A DNA stretch of 64,000 nt, taken from NCBI GenBank assembly GCA_050084985.1, contig JBITNC010000002.1, positions 27,094,001 to 27,158,000 on the forward strand, in the 5' to 3' direction. How positions within the stretch are numbered: the stretch's first letter is position 1; each line of letters starts with the position of its first letter. Under the pieces are notes generated by a model. It did no database searches and was not told the origin of the DNA. It saw nothing but the letters and a program-made list of their open reading frames with translations. This DNA comes from Nageia nagi (taxonomy: Eukaryota > Pinophyta). The translations under genes and the position numbers were made by a program. Below are positions 12,683-25,605 of this stretch, one piece after another.

Positions 12683-13193
12683 TGTTATTAATATGCACAA
12701 ATACTGATTCTATAATCAAAATAATTCACATCAACACAAAGAACACAAGTATTTATAGTGGTTCACCCCAATGTGGAATTACATCCACTTCATTATCTCT
12801 GATTTTTATTATTGACACAAGGATGAAGCTTACAAATATAAGTAATTTGAATGCTGTCTCAATCTTCTGGACATTTGCACTTCTTCAGCCTGCCATGATT
12901 TCTTTGCTCCACCGAGTCCAACTAAATCAGGCTTATGTTATTTCTTTGGCCTTAGAAGCTATGCAGTATTCGTTTTCTTCTGGTTGCCTTTGGCTCCTTG
13001 AAAACTCTGAACTCTCTCTGCATTGTTGCTCCAACAGTTATTCATTTCTTTCCAAGCTGTCCAATTTTCTGAACAACTCAAAGATGCATCTTCTTCTATA
13101 AGATTTCCTTGTTCTGTCATCCCATGATCCAGAATTCTCTCTCTCTTCCTGAAAGATTCTTTAAGCTCTTTTAAGACCATGCTTTCGCCAACA
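12683..13193 (-). repeat. Copia-like solo LTR, antisense
   Basis: Read on the minus strand this 511-bp block begins TGTTGGCGAAAGCATGG and ends AATAACA. Near its end it has GGTGAACCACTATAAATACT, a TATA-containing stretch typical of plant Copia LTRs. The flanks (CTCTA and TAGAG) are inverted, not direct, repeats, so no target duplication supports it. There is no convincing primer binding site or polypurine tract beside it. A second copy is not in the window. Confidence 0.45.
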
Positions 13194-13639
13194 TAGAGAT
13201 ATTTCTTTTACATTATCTTGTACATGCACTAGACACACACTTTACCTCTCACAAATACAGTATGCTCACAACAATGCAACTGCCACTATTACATTATTAT
13301 TCTACCAGTACATGACAACATAATATATGAATTGGAGAAGATCCCCCTTCCTATGAAGCCCTCCTATTCTTACATTCTGGTCTCCAACTAACAGTCTGCA
13401 ACCAACAATGGCAACAAGATCTGCTAGTGGTAGTACCAATAAAAATAAACTCCACTAGGTTTAATCTATTCTATCCAATACGTTTTCCAATGTTTGGAAT
13501 GGATGCTTCTTGACAATTTGAGGAAGTAGTGTAATGGAAATCGACATCTCTTGGACAGTTACAGGGCCTCCATAACTTCCAGATTCTCTTGAAATGCCCA
13601 AAATCCGCTTCAACTTCCCTGAACGAGTTCTGAACAGTC

Positions 13640-13815
13640 ACTGCTATACACACAGATTTTCTTGCTATACACACAAGCTTTTATGCTATACGCACGGACT
13701 TTTCCATTGATATATGCACACTGTTATCTGCCTGATATACGCACAAGTTATTTTCCTCATATACACATAGGTTATTCACCTGATATACGCACAGGTTATC
13801 TGAGCCTATACTTAC
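13640..13815. repeat. Minisatellite, about 24-bp unit, seven copies
   Basis: The core TGATATACGCACAGGTTATC recurs with variation (ATATACACATAGG, CTATACGCACGG, ATATATGCACACTG and so on) about every 23-25 bp from 13648 to 13812. ATA-CGCACA is the best conserved part. It lies in intron 2. Confidence 0.7.
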
Positions 13816-14369
13816 AGTTTATATGATCTGTTTTAAACACAAAGAAAAAGCATACAATTTGATCCATTTTCGGATCATGAACTTCAACTCTCGTGCAACT
13901 ACTTTCCTGTCTCTCCATGAACACTTTCAGATGGTAGTCAACTCTACGTTTATAGGGTCAAGCCTTCCTGTCGCTATTGAAACAAACACAATGAAAGCAG
14001 AATGCAAAAGAACAAAAGACAATGAGTGCATGAAAGTTTTGGTGGTATGATTTATCAATGCTCCATCGTGAGACATTGGACGCTCCACTTTGTGCATTGA
14101 ATACTACTCTATATATCTCCTTTGCATGCATCGATCAACGAATCACCTCCGCTTAAGCCTTGCCAACTCATGATGGTGTGTGAAGTATGATTTTATGAGC
14201 TTGGCAGAATGGATACACTGCCTATCTGAACATTTGAATCATCCACATTCATGTACCAATAAGCATAATGATCTCGTTTGGCTAACCAACTCCATCGAAT
14301 CTCATCACTTTAGGAATGAGCAAGTTTCCATCATGTGACCTTCCATAGCCAAAACACCTTTTTGCAAAA

Positions 14370-15040
14370 TAGAAACTTCGTGGGCACCCTCCTAAAATGG
14401 AGAAACCTCCTTTCCCTTAAGATATCTCCTACCATTCAATCAGAGGGACCTTGGTGAGTAGTTCAGGGAACCTCGTCCAAATCTTAATAATAATTGTTGG
14501 GAGCTCGTAATCCATCATTAAAGTAAGAGATTACTGCCCTAGAGATTACATTTGGAGGATCCTCCCTCCTTGTAGTGAGCTCTTCTTGGAGAAGGCCAAG
14601 GTTTGCTACAATATTCCCTTCCCCATAGGTGTTATTAATCTAATATTCCTCTAATTCAGAGAGCCATGATTTAATCTCATCGAAGAGCCTGACTTGATTC
14701 CAACTAGGTTCTTGGGTGCCTTTGAGGGTGTTGATTATATTCAATGAGTTTCCTTTAATTATGGCTTTCTCAAAACCAACCTCCGTCAGAAGTTTGACTC
14801 CTTGAAAAGAGCTCTGGCTTTTGCAAAGAGGGTAGTTTGTTGTCCAATATTCTCAGTATAGGCTAAAAAAAGTTCTCCTTTCTCATTACGAATAATTTCC
14901 CTTGCTCTTGATCCCCTGGATTACCTTTGTCACCAATCCCAATGGAGGAGGGATCCACTTGACCAGGGATCTATTCTCCTTCACCTCCACAGTAAAGATC
15001 TCTTTGTGGGTCATTCCCCACTAAATGAATTGTCTTTTCA
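14370..15040 (-). pseudogene. LINE-type RNase H (RVT_3) remnant
   Basis: On the minus strand the region reads, with stops and frame changes, WIPPPLG, NEKGELF, YTENIGQQTTLFAKARALFK, then FEKAIIKGNSLNIINTLKG and EIKSWLSELEEY. The order matches the reverse-transcriptase-like RNase H family (PF13456) found at the C-terminus of plant LINE ORF2: a small domain with NEKGEL, an EARALxxG-type helix and an ExDSxxVI-type strand, the last altered here to IKGNSLNII. The acidic catalytic residues are partly lost. No reverse transcriptase precedes it on this strand. Confidence 0.6.
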
Positions 15041-17189
15041 ATGCCAGCTTATTGTTTGATTAATCCTAAATCAATGGCCAATATTCTAGCAGGTAGTAAA
15101 GGTGAATAAAAAGCCAAAAACCCTGTTTCATGCATATGAAAAGAAAAAGCCTAAATTCAACCTTCCAAAAAACAGGATAATATCTTTGGCAGAAATTATA
15201 ATTTCTTAAACATTTGCAACGGTGCTGGAGTTGTGTGGGAAGTATGAGGGATGATGACTTACTAAGGGAAGAACATTCAATCAAGCTGAACCATGAAGAA
15301 TCTTCTAGAGTAGCCAATCCTGAGATAACTGTTGTTTATTTTCCTGTTCTTGTCAGATGCAATGCGTTTTGTTAGATAAACTCTTTGTTTAGCAATTAAC
15401 GTTTTACACTATGATTCATAAGGTGGTGGATTTATATGTATACATAAGAGGCCTTGGGTATGGATCAGGGGTCTTCCCTTATCCTTTTGCTTTAAGTTTT
15501 TGTGAATTGTATCATCTACATTTTGTGATTATCTCCAGCTTCCAAACAGGAATTTGCTTATATATTCTGAAAAAAATTAATACAAAAGGCCACAATAGCT
15601 TTTCTTTTGGCACACTTTTCATCTTCTTTGATGCTTTAGATTTATAGCCAGGCCTCTTACATAAATGTTCACCTTGCATTTTTTGGTTTCTTGTGATATT
15701 TTGATGGTTACAGATATATGATTGATGTGGTTACTGTATACTATTTTGTGCTTTATGATTTTAGGAGAATCACTTACTCCTGTCAGTTGTCTAAACATTT
15801 TACTGTCAAACATCTTCTCCTAAACCCTGTCCCTAACAAGGTTTAGCTTAGAGTTAATTTTCTTGTAATACTCAGCTTTCTTTGAGGTTGCCTTAAGAAA
15901 TTAAGACTTCCCATAAGGTGAAACTTAAACAAGTTCAGTTTAGACAATGCTATATCCTAACAGGCTAAGACCCCCGTTGACCAGATGCAACTGATAATGT
16001 TAAGATCAGTCTAGAGTCCTACAAAATATTGTATCCTAACAAGGGGCTATTTCCCTTTTACTCTGGAAGATATAAACAATTATTGATTTGATTGTGGTCG
16101 GTGACCCTCTTGTTGAACTATTACCTGGATCAGAGAGGTGGTCATTGAAGCCTTCAAGCAGAAGAAACAAGAATTTATTTCTCAGATGTTGTTGTTTAAT
16201 AACAGATGTCATTACCATATGTGTCTTCTTAGGAAAGGCACACCTTAATGTTTTTCATCAAGTCATTCATGAATTGTACTCTATATTTGGTTTCTTATGG
16301 CCAAAGATTTTTATGAAGAAAACCTTGGGCTATAGTGTTCTTGAAAGGCTACAACCAAATTAGAAATATCAATATGTTTTCTCTGATTTGAATATGCGAG
16401 CATTAAACATTAAAATAGTTTTGTAACTCCATTTTTAGTACTTGTGCCAATTTCTAAGAACCATCTATGTTATGATCCCTCCATTATTGCATAATTAACC
16501 ATAACATCATTATGAGTCAGCTATAGGTCATATAGATTAGTGCAGTAGTCACATTTACAAACAAATAGGAGCATGGTTAGATTCATAATCATCATATCAT
16601 CATTTATCTAATTTGGAATTTTTGCATACTTGGGAGGTTTCCCCTCAAAGTGGCAAGAACTTTCTGGATCTCTTATTGATTATTCATTATGAACTTTTAT
16701 TATTCATCTTCTGGATTTGGTAACAGTGTTTCATTGTTAATTGATCTCGTTACTGCTATTGGCTATTTTTGATTTCTGAAATTGCAGAATTTGCATGTTA
16801 TTTCTGTGATTCATACTCCTTGAATCGTAACAATCAATTTCTTGTTGTATATATATATTACCCATAGCTTTCTACTAGTTCACTTCATTGCATTGGCTGA
16901 TTACAGCAATTTCCTTGTAACTGTATATTAAAGTTCACTTCATTACATTCGATGATTAAAGCAATTTCCTTGTAATTGTATATGAGTTTCTCAACAGCAG
17001 ACTGTAAATAGAAAGACCATAAAAAACACTTTCTTTTGGTCAAGGAAATTGATATCAATGCCCTTGGGCCAAATTCCCCTTTGGCCAAAGGACATTGAAA
17101 TGGGGATTTTGAAATTCTGGTGTAAGGCCACGATAAGCAGACTCTTGGTGGGGTTGCCAAAGAGACAAAATACTTCATCGAGATAGCAA
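15041..17189. other. Intron sequence with a small duplication
   Basis: No gene recognised. A tandem duplication of about 54 bp sits at 16880-16990, sharing CAATTTCCTTGTAA and CACTTCATT. The 91-codon frame at 16088-16363 matches nothing I know. Confidence 0.45.
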
Positions 17190-20100
17190 CTACTGACCAC
17201 GGTAAAGGCAAAAATGATGGGGAACAGGGTGAATCCTCTCGAAGTAGAGCTACTCAAGATCACGAAGGCGAGATGGGTGGAGATTGGACGCTGGTGGGTA
17301 AAAGGAACAAGGTGTTTCGTGGAAAGGGAGATGCAACAACATCAAAGCCATTTTGACCCTCGCTTTCGGCTCACACTCCAGCAAAGGATGTCTTGGACGT
17401 TTCAATTGAAGACAAGGTGGTGGACGAAGCGCTTCAGATCCTACAACTTTGTGCAATTGGCAGATTCATAGGTACATGGCCAGGTCTATCGAGCCTGAAA
17501 TCATGGGCAGACATGAAATGGAAGGTAAAAGGCGAGGTAAGTTCCTCCATGCTTTCCCATGTTTTTTTTTTCACTTATGAGGAGGATCTGGACAACATTC
17601 TCAACGGAGGCCCTTGGTTCATGGGGAACTCTAGGCTGTTCATCAAACAATGGCATGAAGGCTTTGATCCTCAGAAGGAGACTTATCACGAAAGTGCTGG
17701 TCTAGGTAAGGATGTATGGCCTCCCCTTTGCCCTTTGGAACTTCAAGGTAGTTGAGAAGGTAGGCAATGCACTGGGGAAGTTTCTGAAGGTTGACTCAAT
17801 CTTCCTAAATAAGGAGAATGCTTTGACAACACGGATTTGAATAAACCTCAAAATTCAACAACCTTTACCAAAAGAGATCAGGATCAACTTAAAAATGGGA
17901 GCATGGACTCAACCCGTAGATTGTGAGAGAATTCCTTTTAGATGCAGGTGGTACCATGAGATAGGTCACTTAGGATCTCAATGTCCTATGGCCCCCAATG
18001 ATAGCCAGCTCATCAACAACAGAAGAATGTTCCAACTCAGATATTGCAAGAACCAACAAAAGACAAAAAGAAGGTGGAGCAGGGCAAGCAGAACCAAAAC
18101 CTTTCCTTAGGCAACAAAATCATGAAAATGAAGGGTGGAGCACCCCCCATAGGCACACCGTCACCCCAAAAGACCTAGAAGCAGGTGGTCATTGATCAAC
18201 CAAAACCAAAACAACCAGAGCTCAGGATTGTGGCCCCCACAACGAAGGATTCAAATAGAAGACACACAAAAAAGAAAATAGCAGATGGCAAGCAGTCCAC
18301 TTTGGACAAGCCTTCCAAAGGGAGGACATGAAGTTGATCTTAAGGAATATAAGGGGGCGGAACAACCCTAACAAAAAATGACTGCTCAAGTCTTTCGTTC
18401 ACCAACATAAACCATTTATTATGCTGACTCAGGAAACAAAACTCAACTTGGAGAATAGTATGAATCTCATCACTTCCATTTGGGGCAAGGATCAAGGGAT
18501 AGCAGGAGGAGCTTGAGGATCATCCGGAGGTCTCATCACAACCTAGAGAAAGAACAGATTCACAGGCACTGAAGTAAACAAAACTCACAATCAAATCACC
18601 ACATCTATGAGCTCCAGCAAACTAAGTTTTCCCACATCCAATATTTATGTGCCCAATCATCCAGGATGGAGGAAGCAATTCTGGAATGAATTAACAACAA
18701 TGAAATTTGTTTTGGAAGACAGTAAATGGATACTAGTTGGTGATTTTAACATTACCCTATCAGTGATAGAGAAGAAAGGAGGCAACATCAAATACACTGA
18801 TGCCATGATGGATATGAGGGAATTCATGGTGGAATGCAATTTAGCAGACATAGAATTGAGGGGCTCAAATTTCACATGGTCAAATGTTAGGGCGAAGGAA
18901 CAATCCATCCAACACAGGCTGGATAAAATGATGTTAAATCTGGACTAGTATAGTAATAATGATGATTTCAATCTGAAAGCCATAACTGGCAGCAGTGATG
19001 AAGCAGCCAATATGAGAGCCCTTTCAAGAATTAACTTGGACCACAGAATCCTGTGTCTAACCATTGAAGAGGGCCACAAACCAGTGAAACCCCCCTTCAA
19101 ATTCAAGCTCATGCTGCTCAAGAATGTGAACTTTCAGAGAAGGCTTCAAGAGTGGTGGAGTGAGCCGTTGTTAGGGTCAAACTGTTGTTGCCTAATGACA
19201 AAATTGAAAAGACTGAAGGAGAGATTGAAAGTACGGAATAAGGAGGAATTTGGAAACATTTTTAGAAAAAAGAAGAGATTGAAGTCAAAATCAATAACAT
19301 TAATCAGGAGGCTGAGAGACGGGTATAATATGGAGTTACAAAAATTAGAGAAGGAATTACAATTAGAGTATATCTTGGTTTTGGAGAAGGAAGATATATT
19401 CTATAAACAAAAATCAAGGGCTACTTGGCTGAAAGGAGATAAAAACACTAAATACTTCCACACCACCCTACTCAAACACAGGAGAGCTGGACAAATTAAA
19501 GAGATTGTTATAGATCAAGATAACACTAACTGTTGAGGAGCAAATAAAAAAGGGAAATAGTTAATTTCTTCAAGAGAAGACTCTCAAATGAAGATGATAT
19601 CCGAAGAGATAATATGGAAGAGATGATAGCTAACATCCCAAGAATGGTGACTACTTGCATGAATAGAGCCTTGAACAAGAAATTTTCAGAAGATGAAATC
19701 AAGACAACCTTATTTGCAATGAAAAGGGATAAAGCGTTGGGACCAGATGGATTCCTTGCTGGGTTCTTCTAGAGCTGTTGGGAGATAGTTAAAAAGAATG
19801 TTTTGGAAGCTATTTGGGAGGCCCAAGAAAGAGAAAGACTGCACAAGAAAATGAATAATACTTTCCTCGTTTTATTAAGAAAGAAACCTTGATGCAACAT
19901 CACTAAACGACTTCAGACCTATAAGTCTCTGCAATGTTGTTTACAAGATTCAAAAGCTGTAGCAATTCTATTAAGCAAAATTCTGCCTATCATAATCTCA
20001 TAGCACCAACATGACTTTGTCAAAGGGTGCCAAATTCTGGACAGTATAACAGTAGCTCATGAAGCAGTCCACTCCCTCAAGAAAAACAAAGAACCAGGTA

Positions 20101-21918
20101 TGCTTCTCAAACTGGATATCAGTAAGGCTTTTGACAGAGTGTCATGGGAATCTTTGTGCAAAATTTTAGAAACATTAGGCTTCTCAAGATGGTGGAGAAG
20201 GTTGGTTCTAAGTTGCATCTCCACATGCTTCTCTATACTAATCAATGGATCAGCAGAAGGCTACTTTAACAGCTCAAGAGGCCTAAGGCAAGGTGATCCA
20301 ATCTCACCTTCCTTAATCATCATAATGGTAGAGGCTCTTGGAAGAACAATGGCAGAGACTAAAAGAAGGAATCACATAGAAGGTCTTCAAGTCAGCAGTA
20401 CAGTCCCAAGCCTAACACACATACAATTTGTGGATGATACCTTCCTTATGGGAAAAGCCTCAATGGTTGAAGTGAAAGCGTTTAAATAAGTTTTAGACAA
20501 ATTCGAAGGAGCCTCTGTCCAATCTATCAACTATGAAAAAAGTTGTATCTATTTCTTTGGAGAGCAGACAGGAAAGAATTAAGCTCATCATGGGTTGTAA
20601 CAGTGATAACCTGTCCTTCTCTTACCTAGGCCTCCCTTTGTTTGAAGGACAATCACATATATGGGATATGGTGGTAGAGAAACTTCACAGGAAAATAGGA
20701 TCATGGGGCAGTAATTTCTTTAGTCATGCAGGGAAATTACAACTCATTCAATCTACACTCCAAAGAATGCCAATCTACATGTTGTCTATGTTAAAAATCC
20801 CAGCTAAATTTGCAGATAAAATGGAAGCCGTTTGTAGGAATTTCTTATGGATGGTACTAAGGAAAAGAATAGGATTCATCTTGTCAACTGGGAAACAGTC
20901 TGCTTACCAAAATCCCATGGAGGTCTAGGTCTAAAGAACTTCAAAACTCTAAGCAAGGCATTGGCTGCAAAACCAGTATGGAGTTTAGCCAATTCCAATG
21001 GAGAATTGTGGGTGGGAATCTTGAAAGCCAAATATTTTAAAAACAAAGATCCATCCACTATACTCAAACAAAACTACATAATGGGAGGATCAGCAATTTG
21101 GAATCATTGGGTGATAGGACAAGTATCAAAAATTGAATTCTGGGAGGATAAATGGAGCAATGATGGAATCCTCAACCAACATCCTCTTCTCAAAATCTAT
21201 TTTGCAAAAGGAGAGGGTCATACATCTCAAGGACTACATTGTGAAAGATCTTAATGGGACATCTAGATAGAGAAAAATAGAGCATGATCGGATTCTGAAC
21301 CAAGAGCTAGAAAATCTACACACAAAATTTGTGCCTGTCCTCCTCTCACAGATGAGCCTGATAGAATAGAATGGAAAGGAAGTCCAAGTAAGATCTACAT
21401 GGTTAAATCTGGCTACTTAAGCAATCTGAAGACTCCAGTAGATGAAGTTCCTTGGAAAGACTTATGGAACTCCAAATGCATTCCCAGGATGAAAATTTTC
21501 ACTTAACTGGTCTTCCTGAATAAAATTTTAACTTGGGATAATATGCAGAAGAGAGGATTCCAAGGCCCAAACAGATGCACACTATGCCTAAGGAACGAAG
21601 AATCCATTAACCATTTGTTTATGTCATGTACCTTCTCTGTCTTGGTATGGGAAAGTTGGCTGAGTACAACAAGTGTAGCATGAGTGAGATCGAAGGAAGT
21701 TGAGGAGTGGTGGATCCAATGGAGAGTCCCTTGCTCTAGCTGGAAACATACATGGAGAATTTTCTTGCCCATTTTCCTATGGAACATATGGATAGAGCGT
21801 AACTCCAGGATCTTCACAAATAAATCCAAAAACCCAACAACAATTGTTCTACAGATCATTAACAACATGAAAGAGATTCAGTCGGAAGCAATACAGACAG
21901 TAGTAGAGAGCAGAGCTC
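17190..21918 (+). mobile_element. LINE retrotransposon, 5' part
   Basis: A plant L1-type LINE with ORF1 (DUF4283 and zinc knuckle) and ORF2 (endonuclease, reverse transcriptase, zf-RVT). Both reading frames are broken. Copia element C interrupts it at 21918; the remaining 3' end resumes at 42088 after the 5-bp duplication AGCTC. The 5' limit is set by the start of ORF1-like sequence and is approximate. Confidence 0.8.
17214..18327 (+). pseudogene. LINE ORF1, DUF4283 and zinc-knuckle protein
   Basis: The frame passes from DWTLVGKRNKVFRG (about 17275-17325) into a DUF4283 domain (17400-17720) with AIGRFIGTWPG and NILNGGPWFMGN, then LFIKQWHEGFDP. DUF4283 binds nucleic acid in plant LINE ORF1 proteins. 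A zinc knuckle follows at 17930-17990, but the second cysteine is replaced: CRWYHEIGH rather than CxxC. Frame changes occur near 17400, 17720 and 18000, so the protein is not made as a unit. It would have coated the LINE RNA. Confidence 0.7.
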
Positions 21919-21942
21919 TGAGAGAATTAGCACTACTCTAAT
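18328..21942 (+). pseudogene. LINE ORF2, endonuclease and reverse transcriptase
   Basis: The endonuclease (18328-19080) begins with ILRNIRGRNNPN and has QETK, VGDFNITL (about 18736-18759) and NLDHRIL in place of the usual SDH. A coiled linker follows (19130-19500; WLKGDKNTKYFH). The reverse transcriptase (about 19680-20930) has PDGF, KLDISKAFDRVSW, GLRQGDPISPSL and FVDDTFLMG, the FADD-box equivalent at about 20428. The zf-RVT region (21370-21680) has WKDLWNSKCIPRMKIF and CTLCLRNEESINHLF. Stops at 18380, 18515, 19534, 19770 and others, plus frame shifts, inactivate it. The last codons run into the left LTR of Copia C. Confidence 0.8.
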
Positions 21943-22421
21943 TCCCAAGGTCCAAGACTATAGAAAGCTCAATCACATTCAACATGCAACATCTACAAGC
22001 TACCAACACATTCACACAATATAACACCAATATAATGTGGTTCCTCCCTCCTTGGGAGTACATCCACAACTAGTTCTCTATTCTCAATCTATGCCTCTCT
22101 TACAACTATTCTCTTGCTCTCTCCTACACAACCTAGTAGAGTAATCTTACTCCAAAACTTAGATGTGTTTACAAAAGGAGAGGCCCTCTATTTATAGCTT
22201 GAGAGCACCTCCCTAACCTCCCTTTAACCCAAGGGTTAGGTTAGGGTTACAATAAATGTGTGACCTAACTTTAACCTACCAACTAACCCCATGGTTAGGT
22301 CAAAGTCCACACATAATAAAGAATTCAATTAATCCCTTAAGGTATCTACATATCCCTTAAGTGATTAATTGAACTTACAAGGAGTTTAGATATTCACAAT
22401 ATTTCATTACAAATTCTAACA
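21919..22421 (-). repeat. Copia C 3' LTR
   Basis: On the minus strand it begins TGTTAGAATTTGTAATG and ends ATTCTCTCA. It is preceded on that strand by the polypurine tract AAGGGGGAG (22422-22430). A TATAAATA box lies at about 22189-22196. It differs from 41585-42087 by five substitutions. Confidence 0.9.
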
Positions 22422-22430
22422 CTCCCCCTT

Positions 22431-23464
22431 AATGCAATATTGGGATAGAGCGTAGAAGAAAGAAGAGAGAGAATAAGAGAGAGTTCTCCTCCATAGAGAT
22501 ACAAGTGGAGATGAGAACATTTACATATTTGAGAATCTTTTTGAGAACTAGTATGAGACTCACTACATTACCATTTGACAAAATGGTTTACAATACAATC
22601 ATTAACCACAACTGGTTTCACTGTACATAGTAGTCGATCAACTTTAAGCTGACATGTGAGTCTCCATGAGCTTGCTTTCACAAGGTGAGTAACCTGCATT
22701 TCTGAAGAAGATCCTGCATGCTACAAGCAACTCATGAACAAAATCAGTTAGATGCATCATATATTCAAATAAGAGAATCAAATAATGCTATCTTATAAAT
22801 AACTGATTAATGGTGCACTATAAGTCATCACTGAGATGCCAAGCCATCACTCATAGTCACCTGTTGTATATAGACATGTGTTGATTATTAATAGAGCATA
22901 AAAATTGTACAACGAGTTTCTCACGCAGAGCAAACTCACCACGGAGGTATAGAATGTACAAGTTCGTCACGCAGAGCGAACTTACCATGGAGGTATATTA
23001 ATTATATGCTCAAATATTGTACAACGAGTTTCTCACGCAGAGCAAACTCACCACGGAGGTATAGAGCATAAACATTGTACGAGTTTCTCACGTAGAGCAA
23101 ACTCACCACAGAGGTATAGAATGTACAACAAGTTCGTCACGCAGAGCGAACTTACCACGGAGGTATATTAATTATATGCTCAAAAATTGTACAACGAGTT
23201 TCTCACGCAGAGCAAAAATCACCACGGAGGTATAAAATGTACAACAAGTTTGTCATGCAGAGCAAACTTACCACGGAGGTATAAAAATGTACAACAAGTT
23301 TGTCACGCAGAGCAAACTTACCACGGAGGTATAAAAAATGTACAACAAGTTTGTCACGCAGAGCAAACTTACCACGGAGGTATATCATAATCAACACATG
23401 CTATACAACAACAAAGAGCCTCTTAGAGGTGAAGTTGTCATCATTAACAAAGGTTCAAACTTTA
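22431..23464 (-). other. Copia C 3' untranslated region
   Basis: About one kilobase between the pol stop and the polypurine tract. It contains the hairpin array (22906-23383) and, nearer the LTR, a conserved stretch also found in D at 32600-33070. A second purine tract, AAGGGGGAGT (23464-23473), overlaps the pol end. No coding sequence is seen. Confidence 0.75.
22906..23383 (-). repeat. Copia C hairpin array, nine units
   Basis: Nine units, each containing, in element sense, CCTCCGTGGT, a 6-7 bp stem, the loop CTCTGCGTGA and the other stem arm, then GTTGTAC. Stem types are AAGTTTG/CAAACTT (three units, 23225-23383), AAGTTCG/CGAACTT (two units, near 22970 and 23140) and GAGTTT/AAACTC (three units); a ninth, near 23200, has a damaged arm. 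Spacing is 45-95 bp. The changes in the two arms compensate each other. The same three types occur in D. Confidence 0.85.
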
Positions 23465-25088
23465 CTCCCCCTTGAGGGCAACTTCACCAACCCGAGAGAA
23501 TCCCTAAGCTTGCTGAACTGAGCTTCAGGAAGGGGCTTGGTGAATAGATCAGCGGAGTTTTCAGTAGATGGACAATACTCCAAGTGTATGATGTCATCTA
23601 GAACCTTCTCTCTGATAAAATGGGCTTGGATTTCCACATGTTTGGTTCTCTGATGGAACACAGGATTCGTAGCCAAAGAGATAGCCGATTGATTATCTGA
23701 AGAAATAAGAGATGGGCCATTTTGCTTATACTCAATTTCGTTTAGAAGATGTCTTAGCGAAATAGCTTCTTGGGCGGCAACAGACATGGCTCGATATTCG
23801 ACTTCAGTGGTAGAAAGAGTCATAGTAGGTTGCTTCTTGGAAGCCCAAGAGATAGCACCTGAACCAATGCTGAACACATATGCAGAGGTTGATTTTCTGT
23901 CATCTCTATCTCCCCCATAATCAGAATCTGAGAACCCTGAGAGAACAATTGAGGGCACTTTGGAATACTTAAGAGCAAGATCCTTTGTCCCTGCCACATA
24001 CCTCAAGATTTGCTTAACAACATTGAGGTGTTCAACATATGGTTTTTGCATGAATCGTGCCATCAGATTCACTACAAAGGCAATATCAGGATGAGAGATA
24101 GTCAAATACAGAAGACTACCGATCAATTGCCTATAAGCTGTAGCATCAGCCAACTGAGAATCTGAGCTCAGTGATACAACGATTCCAGGAGAAACAGGTA
24201 TTGCAGCATATCTACACTCCATTCCAAACTTTTGCAAGATGTCTGATATATACTTAGATTGACTAAGATAAGTACAATCTTTATGTTGGTATATTTGCAT
24301 TCCAAGATAGTAATGCAATAGACCTAGATCAGTCATTTCAAATGTTGCCTTCAGTTTGGATATGCACTCTTGGATGATTTCAATATTGTTGCCTGTTATG
24401 AGAAGATCATTCACATAAAGGAGAATTAAGACCACGTCTTTTCCTTGATTGAGTACATAGAGATCTGAGTCGGAAAAGCACTTGGAAAAACCAATATCTG
24501 CAAAGAATCCTGAAATTTTCTTGTACCATGCTCTAGGTGCTTGTTTAAGTCCATACAAAGACTTCTTTAGCTTGCACACAAGAGACTCTTTTCCTTCTGG
24601 AATAAATCCTTCTGGTTGATTCATGTAGATTTCTACATCCAAGTCACCATTGAGAAATGCACTCTTGACATCAAGTTGGAAAACTTTCCATCCCTGAGCT
24701 GCAGAAAGAGCAAGGATTATCCTAACAGTAGGCATTTTGGCCACAGGAGCAAAGGTTTCCTCATAATCAATACCATATTTCTGAGCGAATCCTTTGGCCA
24801 CTAACCTTGCTTTGTATTTTTCAACTTCTCCATCAGAATTGTACTTGACCTTGTAAATCCATTTATTTCCAATCACATTTTTCTCATTGGGATAAGGAAC
24901 CAAATCCCAAGTTTCATTTTTCATAAGTGCCTCATACTCAACTTTCATAGCTTCCATCCAACATTCTTGCTTGGAAGCTTCTTTGAATGTTGATGGCTCA
25001 TTCATATTATCAATTTTGGCAAATAAGGATTTATTCAAGGTCATACTTCTTGTAATTCTCTGAGCTGGAGAATTTTGCTCTTGTGGTG
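23455..25088 (-). pseudogene. Copia C pol, reverse transcriptase and RNase H part
   Basis: The minus-strand frame encodes the Copia reverse transcriptase: WIYKVKYNSDG, ARLVAKGFAQKYGIDY, VFQLDVKSAFLNGDLDVEIY, PEGFIPEGKESLVCKLKKSLYG and the RNase H motif SDSDYGGDRDDRKSTSAYVF near 23900. It ends at a stop overlapping a purine tract at 23455-23473. The catalytic YVDD is YVND here (codon AAT at 24409-24411), which should abolish polymerisation. Copia D separates this part from the integrase part at 33581. No other stop is visible in this segment. Confidence 0.85.
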
Positions 25089-25093
25089 ACTTC

Positions 25094-25591
25094 TGTTAGA
25101 ATTTGTAATGAAATATTGTGAATATCTAAACTCCTTGTAAATTCAATTAATCACTTAAAGGTATGTAGATACCTTAAGTGATTAATAGAATTCTTTAATA
25201 TGTAGACTTTGACTTTACCAAAGGAGTTAGTTGGTAGGTTGAAGTTTGGTGGTACATTTAATGTAACCCTAACCTTACCCTTGGGTTAAAGGAAGGTTAG
25301 GGAGGTGCTCTCAACCTATAAATAGAGGGCCTCTCCTCATGTAAATATATCTAAGTTTTGAGTAAGATTACTCTACTTGGTTGTGTAGGAGAGAGCTAGA
25401 GAATAGTTGTAAGAGAGACATAGATTTGAGAATAAGAGAACTAGTTGTGGATGTACTCCCAAGGAGGGAGGAACCACATTATATTGGTGTCATATTGTGT
25501 GAATGATGTTCTTAGAATTATAGATGTGTTATCTTGAGTTTCCTAGTCTAAGGTCCTAGAGGATTTGTTTAGATCTAGTTCAAATCCTTCA
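25094..25591 (+). repeat. Copia D 5' LTR
   Basis: It starts TGTTAGAATTTG and ends AATCCTTCA. A TATA box, CCTATAAATAGAGG, at about 25316-25329 marks the likely promoter, so transcription should start near 25350. It differs from the 3' LTR at a T/G site near 25157, a C/T site near 25474 and a GA indel near 25390. Confidence 0.92.
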
Positions 25592-25593
25592 AT

Positions 25594-25605
25594 TGGTATC
25601 AGAGC
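25594..25605 (+). promoter_or_regulatory. Copia D primer binding site
   Basis: TGGTATCAGAGC, complementary to the 3' end of initiator tRNA-Met, two bases after the LTR end. This is the usual primer of plant Copia elements. Confidence 0.9.

Noticed and set aside
12655-13101. 148-codon plus-strand frame as a gene
   Set aside because: It lies in the antisense Copia-like LTR at 12683-13193 and is probably a chance reading of it.
22906-23383. Regular palindromic direct repeats resembling a CRISPR array
   Set aside because: The context is the 3' UTR of a plant Copia element, the repeat-to-repeat distance varies, spacers are themselves repeats, and no cas genes exist.
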